In this document: positions 57,470-64,000 of the stretch, piece after piece
Layout of the letters: the number at the start of each line of letters is the position of its first letter
Numbering within the stretch: the first letter of the stretch is position 1
Assembly (NCBI RefSeq): GCF_963924675.1
Contig: NC_089226.1
Location: forward strand, 56,953,690-57,017,689
Origin: Phocoena phocoena
Lineage: Eukaryota; Chordata; Mammalia; Artiodactyla; Phocoenidae
Length of the DNA stretch: 64,000 bases
Direction of reading: 5' to 3'
Notes under the pieces: generated by a model
What the model was told of the DNA's origin: nothing
The model's database searches: none
The model's input: the letters and a program-made list of their open reading frames with translations, nothing else
Translations under genes and position numbers: made by a program

Positions 57470-59535
57470 AGGTGCATTCTAGAACCTAAAGAGTAAAATA
57501 CTATACATATGTAAAGAAATCTTAGGTACTTATTCCAACCATTACCTTTGCTGTGCTTCAGTATCTTCTACATGTCAGCTCTTAAACAAGAATTATGTTT
57601 GGGTTGCCTGCCTCACGTAGCATCTGCTGAGCTAGGTGTTAAACACAGGACGACAGAGGTACAGCCCCGGCTCTGCCTCCTCTGCCCTGGCTGTCTGAGG
57701 CTGGCTGCTGGGGAAGGCTGGTACTACAGATGCTCTGATGGCCTCAGGAGGGAACACAGCCAGGGCACCAAGTCCCCTCAGAAGGCCAGCAGGCTCCACG
57801 CCCAGCTTGGCCTCCAGTGCAGCTGTGTGATCTTTCGAATTCCATGTTTATCCCCGGTATTTCTATTTTTAGCTCAGATTTTTTTTAAAAAAATAGAACT
57901 GACAGACTAACTGCAAGTGGTTGGGGCACTTTCAAGGGAAAATACGTGGGTAAGAATTATGAATAATGCTGAGGCCTCTGGCCTTGCCTAACTGGGGTCT
58001 CGGCAGATGGTACTGTGGCAACCGGTGGTGACTGGGAAGGTTGAGAGGAAGGCTTACTAAGCCGTGCTAGTTTGGCCTTGGGGTCGCTGTGTTAATCCTC
58101 CCAGAAGACCTCCAAGGTGCACTTCCCCCTGTGTCTCTAGTACAAAGAGGCTCGGGCGGATTCAGGTGCTTGCGCAGGATTCATGGAAGGAAGGGGTGGA
58201 GGGGATTCCGGGCAGCTGTTCGATTACAGAGGCCCCTTGCTTTCCCAGCCAGGCTGCCTCAAGAAGATACCGGAACCCCGGGGGCTGGGGTTAAAAGGCA
58301 TGCTTCTAGCTAATGACTTTATAGAACCCTGGTGATGTAGCTCTCACTTTATGAACTGCAAAACTTTCAGTTACTGCCTTTCACAGAAACCATGCTTATC
58401 GGATCTCTGACAGAACAACCCAAACCCTGGCTGCAGCTTTTGTTCTGCGTTTTCCTTCTACTCCCCTAGTAATCATGCAGTAATTATCGTGTTGGTAATT
58501 ACCTCATTAGTAATTTGGTGTGAGAAAGCTCCGGGAAAGAATAATAAAAGGGGTGTCTCTTTATAGCGAAAAGATTACAAATGACAATTGCAGTTTTCAT
58601 AGCCCTTAAACCCTCACTAAAAGAAAAGGGAGAATTTTTCCTGCACAATGTTTTGAAAAGTGTCAGCATAACTCTTAATCAATACATGTTTCTCTAAGTT
58701 TTCCTTGTGCTCCGAAGAGCCCATTCCTAAGTGAGTGAAAGCCCTCTGAAAGTTCTAGAAAAGAAGAGTAGCAGCAGCAATGATGAGCAGCCTCACATGC
58801 CCCACTGCCCCTCGTAAAACTGAGAAAGACACACCCGCCAACGGAACTAGTATCCTGGTCATTGGTCTCCGGCGCCAGCCCCTCAAAGTCCATTCTGCTG
58901 AAGCCAGGTCAGAAGCCCCTGGAGGCCAAGCCTCTGTCCTGCCTGGGCCTACCCAGCGTGGCTTTTGGCCTGAGGAGTGGAGGAATGTGAGTGGGCTCTC
59001 GGCACAGCAGGGCTGGCTCCCCACCGTCTGGTCATTGACTGCCATGCGCCCCCGTGCTCCCTACCCTCAGGACTCTGACCACAGGGGTCTTTGTGAATTT
59101 GCTTTCACCATTTTGACCTTGAAAAGCCCGATGTTCTGCATCTTTGGTGAATTCTTAATCATCAAGCTTCAACGGTAACTTCTTTGACATTTCTGCCCCC
59201 TCTCCCATAAAGTGGAATCAATCTTCTCATTTATTTGCCCTTAGCACTTTTTACATACTTCCGGTGTGAGATTACTCATTCATTTAGCACCTATCTCTAC
59301 TCAGAGTGTCATCTGCCTGGCCTGGAGATGGGGACACAGCTACTGCAGCCCACTCACCTGTAATCTCTCACGGGGACTGTTGAAGTAGCCTCTCCCTGGC
59401 CACCCTGCTTCCTCCTTGCATAAGTAGTGGCTGTTCTTAACCTCCTAAAATGACCAGTGAATCGTGGTGCTCAACACTAGATGGGGTCTCCTCACATCCT
59501 GCAGTGACTCCCGACTCACACAGAATAAAATCATA
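57470..59535. other. Repeat-poor part of MAP6 intron 1
   Basis: Two kilobases with no recognised recent repeat and moderate GC. Sense frames at 57548-57910, 58064-58294 and 58780-59178 show no family signature. It could contain conserved intronic elements, but I cannot show this. Confidence 0.4.
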
Positions 59536-59539
59536 TCCC

Positions 59540-59975
59540 TCGCTCGTATGTGCAAGGCCTACCCATCTGCCTGTCCTTTTCTGCTCCCATCTCCCTTGAC
59601 CTTGGTCCCTCACACGGCTCTTGCCTCAGCATCTTAGCATCCTGCTGGAGCCCTCTTCCCCACACATTCACAAGGCTCACCCATCAGGTCTCTGCCAAAT
59701 GTCCCTTCATCAGAGAGGTTGTCCTTGACCCTAGGTAACACAGCACAAACTGACACAGGCATATGTGACTCTCTGTTCACCTTTATTAGTCTTGTTAGAA
59801 CTTACCACCACCTGACCTATTACATAACTGCTTATTGCCCATCTCCCCTCACCGGAAGGTATGTCACTCCCTCCAAGACAGCAGGGACTTGGTCTCTTCT
59901 GGCCTCTGTTGTATCCCAATCTCCTGTCCAAAGAATCCAGGTTAATATATGTCGAAGAAATGAATGAGTGAATTA
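59540..59975 (+). mobile_element. L2 LINE 3' end
   Basis: TTGCCTCAGCATCTTAGCATC, CAGGTCTCTGCCAAATGTCC, CATCAGAGAGGTTGTCCTTG and CAAGACAGCAGGGACTTGG, ending GAAATGAATGAGTG. A clear, well-ordered L2 end. Confidence 0.8.
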
Positions 59976-59979
59976 CTGA

Positions 59980-60335
59980 GCATCACTCAGTGATCCCTCA
60001 GTAGTTACTGATGGAAAATCCTGTGTGCTCAGGTGATCTGCCCGAGGAGGGAGATTTAATTTCAAGTCATATGAGGATTAACCTAAAGAACAATAGGCAG
60101 GTGGGCCTGTTGGAAAGATCATTTGCCTTCACAAGTCCTGCAGGATAGGGATTTATGAGCAAACACCAAGGAACTTGAAGAACACAATGGGATGATTTCT
60201 AATGCCCTCTAAATGGTAACTCAAGTGAAATACTTACAGAAAGGTACGTTGCAAACTGTTAGGTTCTGCACAGATTGTCGTTTTTAATGACAACATATAT
60301 TAGCAACTTTAAAATAATCAGTCTATTCTGGTGGG
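59980..60335. other. Intron stretch, nothing recognised
   Basis: AT-rich unique-looking sequence without gene or repeat signature. Confidence 0.35.
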
Positions 60336-60339
60336 GAAA

Positions 60340-60500
60340 ATAAACAGACTAGGACTTGAGCGACTTGATTGCTGGTTCCCTCTCTGCCGCTACTTTTTAT
60401 GCCACTCCATGGAGTTACTTTCCCTCTCTCCACTTCATTTTCCCAATTTGTAAAATTAATATACTGGATTAAATCATCTCCAGAATCTACCAGCTCTAAA
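60340..60500 (+). mobile_element. MIR-like fragment
   Basis: GGACTTGAGCGACTTGATTGC, then TTCATTTTCCCAATTTGTAAAAT. Confidence 0.5.
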
Positions 60501-60535
60501 ATTCCACCACATTTCCCCAGGATTAACTCTCCTGA

Positions 60536-60603
60536 TTGGTTCTAGTTTCTTCTTTCTACTCTTTCCTAGTTGGTTCTAGTTTCTTCTTTCTACTCTTTCC
60601 TAG
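60536..60603. repeat. Perfect 34-bp tandem duplication
   Basis: The unit TTGGTTCTAGTTTCTTC...CTTTCCTAG occupies 60536-60569 and recurs exactly at 60570-60603. Confidence 0.97.
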
Positions 60604-61065
60604 TCCAGAAGATCCCTGTTCTTTACCTGAAAATTTGTTATGTATACCCCTGAGGTCCTTATGTCTTTTTTGAATAGTAGACAGTTAGCAACCAGTAGAT
60701 TATAGAATAGTAAAAAGCAGAAATGATGGTACCTGAAGCATATTTATTCTGTGAGAAAGGAAGGAAGAAGAGGGATAAATATACTGACTTACTTCCAAGA
60801 ATTGGGGGAGAAGATAAAGTTCATGGGGCCTGCTTTAGTTGTTACTGACTGTTTTTGAGAGTCATTCCTTTACACGCTTTTGCACAAGAATTACAGAGAA
60901 TTACACACTGACTCTTCCCTCTGGCAAATTATAATCCCAGATAGCTGGTTATGGAAAGACCCAGAAGAACATGTGATGGAGATCTTGCCCACCTAACTTG
61001 GTATCCTTGGGCAAATGCCCAGAATTGGAGTGGATGAGAACACAGAGGAGCCTGCCCAGTTTCAG
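60604..61065. other. Intron stretch, nothing recognised
   Basis: Unique-looking sequence. The small minus-strand frame near 60929-61117 is not supported as a gene. Confidence 0.35.
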
Positions 61066-61069
61066 TCCA

Positions 61070-61190
61070 CCAGTCACTTTCTAGGTGACCTTGGGTAAGG
61101 CACCCCCTACACCTCATTTTCTTGGAAATGGAATAGAGTTAATAGGGTTGACGTGAGAATTCAATAAAAAGGCTCGGTGAAGTAAAGTAA
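61070..61190 (+). mobile_element. MIR fragment
   Basis: TTTCTAGGTGACCTTGGGTAAGG, then TCATTTTCTTGGAAATGGAA. Confidence 0.55.
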
Positions 61191-61194
61191 CATG

Positions 61195-61885
61195 CCTCCA
61201 AGGTCACAGAACTAATCATTTGGAGCCCAGAGCTCTCGTAGGAAGTGGATATAAAAGGAATCAAAAGAGATTCATAGTTTTAGACTATCTGTTAATTAAC
61301 AGATTTAAAGTAAGAAATGTCTATATGGTGCCCGCAGAGGTAATTTCACCATCGCTGGAGATTTACTCACTCACACACTTGGTGTCCATTGCAGCAAAAT
61401 ATGCCAGAAATGCCTTGGCAGGTGGTATTTGCTGGATGGAATTGTATGATCCCATCTAAGTAACATAATTGGATACTCAGTGCCTATCTCCTGGGACAGC
61501 AGAAATGATCACTTTACATTGATCTGCTTTTAGATCTGACCTTGGTATTCCTTCCTGTCTCCCCCTAAATATATCAAAGCACCAAGGATATAAGCGTTTT
61601 CTCCTTCAGTTGAGTTTCACTGCTCTCATGCTGAGGTTTGTGTTCAGAAGCAAGCCTGTGATCTTCTGGTCACCAGCCTTTGAGTCTGCCTCTCTTTCCC
61701 CCTTTTCATGTTTGAGTTTTGTTAGCTCAGAGAGCCACCTGACAGTCATCCATTGTCAGGGCTGTGAAAGTGCATCTGTGCCGTGTCCTGCTGGCTCTGT
61801 GTTAAATGATCTCATCTGGAGGAGGGGCAGGGAAGGGGGTTAGCAAAGGGCGAAGGTCAGGTAAGAAAATACTTTTGCTGTATTT
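61195..61885. other. Intron stretch, nothing recognised
   Basis: Mixed composition. Frames at 61220-61459 and 61610-61843 lack recognisable motifs. Confidence 0.35.
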
Positions 61886-61889
61886 CATT

Positions 61890-62040
61890 AAGTCATCACA
61901 CTATCAGAGCAAGGTAGATGACATTACCACCGTTTTACAGATGAGGAAACTGAGGCTTAGAAAGGGCAGGTGACTCTCTTGGTTACACAGCTGGTCAATA
62001 GCATGTTTGGGATTCAAACCCAAGCTCTTTCTGATAGGCC
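61890..62040 (-). mobile_element. MIR SINE
   Basis: GTTTTACAGATGAGGAAACTG, TTGGTTACACAGCTGGTC, GGGATTCAAACCCAAGC; well preserved. Confidence 0.85.
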
Positions 62041-62279
62041 AGGCTTTGTTGGGAATGAATGGAGATTGTGAAAGAGTGACCCCAAATACTTGGATATGGC
62101 CTACGAGCCTGCCAACAGTTAACTTTTTACCCAGCTGCAACCCTCTTGGAGGTAATTCAGCTGGTACTTAAACTAGTCACACTGGCCCCTCAGCATGTGC
62201 CTTGAGCCTGGGGCTGTGCCCAGCCCTCTCCAGACACGGTTTCTTTATTCATCACCTCCCATCCACACGGTCATGGTAA

Positions 62280-62450
62280 CTTTAAAGTGATGTTTCCCAA
62301 AATGAGTTCCTCTGACCAGCTGTATTAGAATCACCGAAGGAGCCTGTTAAAATACAGATTCCAGGACTTTATCCCGGGGGTGCGAACAGTGGAATTTTCA
62401 CTATTAACAAATTCTCTGGTAATGTTTGCCACTCAAAGTTGGAGGACAGT
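62280..62450 (+). mobile_element. MER5A-like hAT fragment
   Basis: CTGTATTAGAATCACCGAAGG, GCCTGTTAAAATACAGATTCC, then ACTCAAAGTTGGAGGAC. Confidence 0.6.
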
Positions 62451-62864
62451 TGTTTTTAAAAGGTAATAAGTTCTTGTGACTAATGCAACACTGAAAATCA
62501 CTACTTTTTTGAAGGCTTTCTGAGCTAAGCATTTTGTATTTGAAGTGCAGTTATAGGTTCTTCTAGTGAACAGTGAGTGAGTTTAGGAAAGAAAGGAGGA
62601 AGCTGGAACTCAGTACAGGCTGAGGCAAGTGAATATTTCTGGGCAGTCAGAGGAATTTGAGGGAGTTTATTTTTAGGACTGATTGTAGTCACAACTATAA
62701 AATTCAAGTCCTGGTATAAATAGTTTGGAAAATGGCCTCCATTCTGGACTTGTGTAATATTCTATGATGTATCGAGTAGCCTCTTACATATTTAAGTAAA
62801 ATATTTATAATAAATTTTATAAGATGCAAAATCATAGAAACAGATTCATTTCTTCAATATCCCT

Positions 62865-63120
62865 TTTTTAAGTTAAAAAGTTTTGATAGAGGTATAGTCG
62901 ATGGACAATATTATATGTTTCAGGTGTACAACATAGTGATTCTCAATTTTTAAAGACTGTACTCCATTCATAATTATTATGAAATATTGGCTGTATTCCT
63001 TGTGCTGTACAATATACCCTTGTAGCTTATTTATTTTATACAGAGTAGCTTGTACCTCTTAATCCCCTGCCCCTATTTTGCCCCTCCCTCTTCTGTCTCC
63101 CCACTAGTTTTTTCTCTGTT
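62865..63120 (-). mobile_element. L1 3' UTR fragment in reverse
   Basis: TTTGATAGAGGTATAGTCGATG, TTCAGGTGTACAACATAGTG, CCTTGTGCTGTACAATATACC; the reverse of an old L1 3' UTR. Confidence 0.65.
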
Positions 63121-63189
63121 TTTCAATATCCTTTAATGAATATCAATTCTGTGCCAGGTGCAATGGGTTACCAAAAATAAGTAAATAAA

Positions 63190-63335
63190 TAAGCTGGTGA
63201 ATTCTACCAAATGTTCAACAAGAATCAATCCCAATCCTTCACAGACTTGTCCAAAAAATAGTAGAGGAAAGAGCGCTTCACAATTCATTCTGTAAAGCCA
63301 GTGTTATCTGTTACCAAAACCAGACAAAGGCATGA
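63190..63335 (+). mobile_element. L1 ORF2 fragment
   Basis: CTGGTGAATTCTACCAAATG, CCTTCACAGACTTGTCC, TTACCAAAACCAGACAAAGGC match the reverse transcriptase region. Confidence 0.75.
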
Positions 63336-63339
63336 GATT

Positions 63340-64000
63340 CACCTGCAAAGGTGGGAGGTGTGAGCCCAAGTCACCCGCTCATTCTCTGACTCTGGCAGGC
63401 AGATTTCAGGGAGCGGGTGGGACAGAAAGATCAGCTGTGATGAAAACAATGACAAGACGGTGGTAGTGATTATAAATACAACAGGGCGGGCACACTGTCA
63501 CACGCACAGACTGAAATTCAGCCGTGTGATTTCGTGAGACATCTTCTCTAAGGTAGATCCTGGTCTTTGCCTTTCTCTAGATAGCTCCTTTCTGTGGATA
63601 ATTATAATGCATTAACAGACGATATTAAAATTAAATATTTATCTTACGAGCAACGATCGGGACTCTTGCTCCTGTGTCAGCGAGATTTACTCTCCCTGAC
63701 TTCTCTTCTCCCCGCCTCAGCCGTCGTTCCCCTCCTATTCTCTCCTGTCCTATAATAAGAGCTCGCTGCATAGAACCCCAGCACACCCCTGCCCGTATAG
63801 CTCCAGCCTTGTTTCACAACTTGAATGCAGATCCAGACCCAAATCCAGCCTCTCTCATTGTTTTACTTGGTTATGACTCCTGCCGTTTATGGTAATCCTT
63901 TGACAGCCAATCAGGTGATGGCGTCTTCAGAATAAACTGTTTCCTTTCCAGTCCCTTTGGTCTCAAAATTTTAAAATACATTTGAGTCACTTAGTATTTA
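63340..64000. other. Right edge of window, nothing recognised
   Basis: Non-coding, moderately GC-rich sequence in MAP6 intron 1, with no repeat or exon signature that I recognise. The small frame at 63674-63895 is not supported. Confidence 0.4.

Noticed and set aside
58780..59178. 132-codon plus-strand frame in intron 1
   Set aside because: No domain, no conserved motif, no splice signals; overlapped by a minus-strand frame of 96 codons.

Overview
This is a mammalian nuclear window, almost certainly from a cetacean. The strongest taxonomic signal is about 19 copies of tRNA-derived CHR-type SINEs, whose heads read GGCTTCCCTGGTGGCGCAG and carry RNA polymerase III A and B boxes. Many have target-site duplications (TSDs) of 10-16 bp and long A tails. 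No BovB or Bov-tA-like ruminant repeats were recognised. L1 copies ending in the AGCAATTATACTCCAATAAA type of 3' UTR also fit Cetartiodactyla. I cannot tell toothed from baleen whale.

Only one protein-coding gene is supported: the first coding exon of MAP6 (STOP, microtubule-associated protein 6) on the + strand at 24835-25745. It sits in the window's single large CpG island (about 24080-25770) and ends at a consensus splice donor, CAG|GTGAG. Everything from 25746 to the window end is read as MAP6 intron 1, because exon 2 was not found. The 24.8 kb to the left is intergenic or upstream sequence.

Layout. 1-9.4 kb: intergenic DNA with L2, MIR, MLT1, hAT and CHR fragments. 9.4-14.7 kb: a nearly full-length but dead L1 inserted into an older L1. 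15-22 kb: old L1s, with an L1 inside an MLT1 LTR inside an opposite-strand L1. 22-24 kb: MIR and L2 fragments. 24.0-25.8 kb: promoter, 5' leader and exon 1 of MAP6. 25.8-30 kb: intron 1, almost free of recent repeats. 30-57.5 kb: intron 1 packed with CHR SINEs, L1 fragments, MaLR LTRs and hAT elements. 57.5-64 kb: quieter intron with L2, MIR and L1 scraps.

There is no operon-like logic and no evidence for a novel multi-gene system. The observations worth following up are an exact 14-bp RFX X-box palindrome in MAP6 coding sequence with two imperfect relatives nearby, two long SINEs sharing an unusual 3' extension, several nested insertions that can be ordered in time, and a 43-bp insertion flanked by a 16-bp TSD. 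Repeat family names come from recalled consensus features, not a database search, and boundaries without TSDs are approximate.
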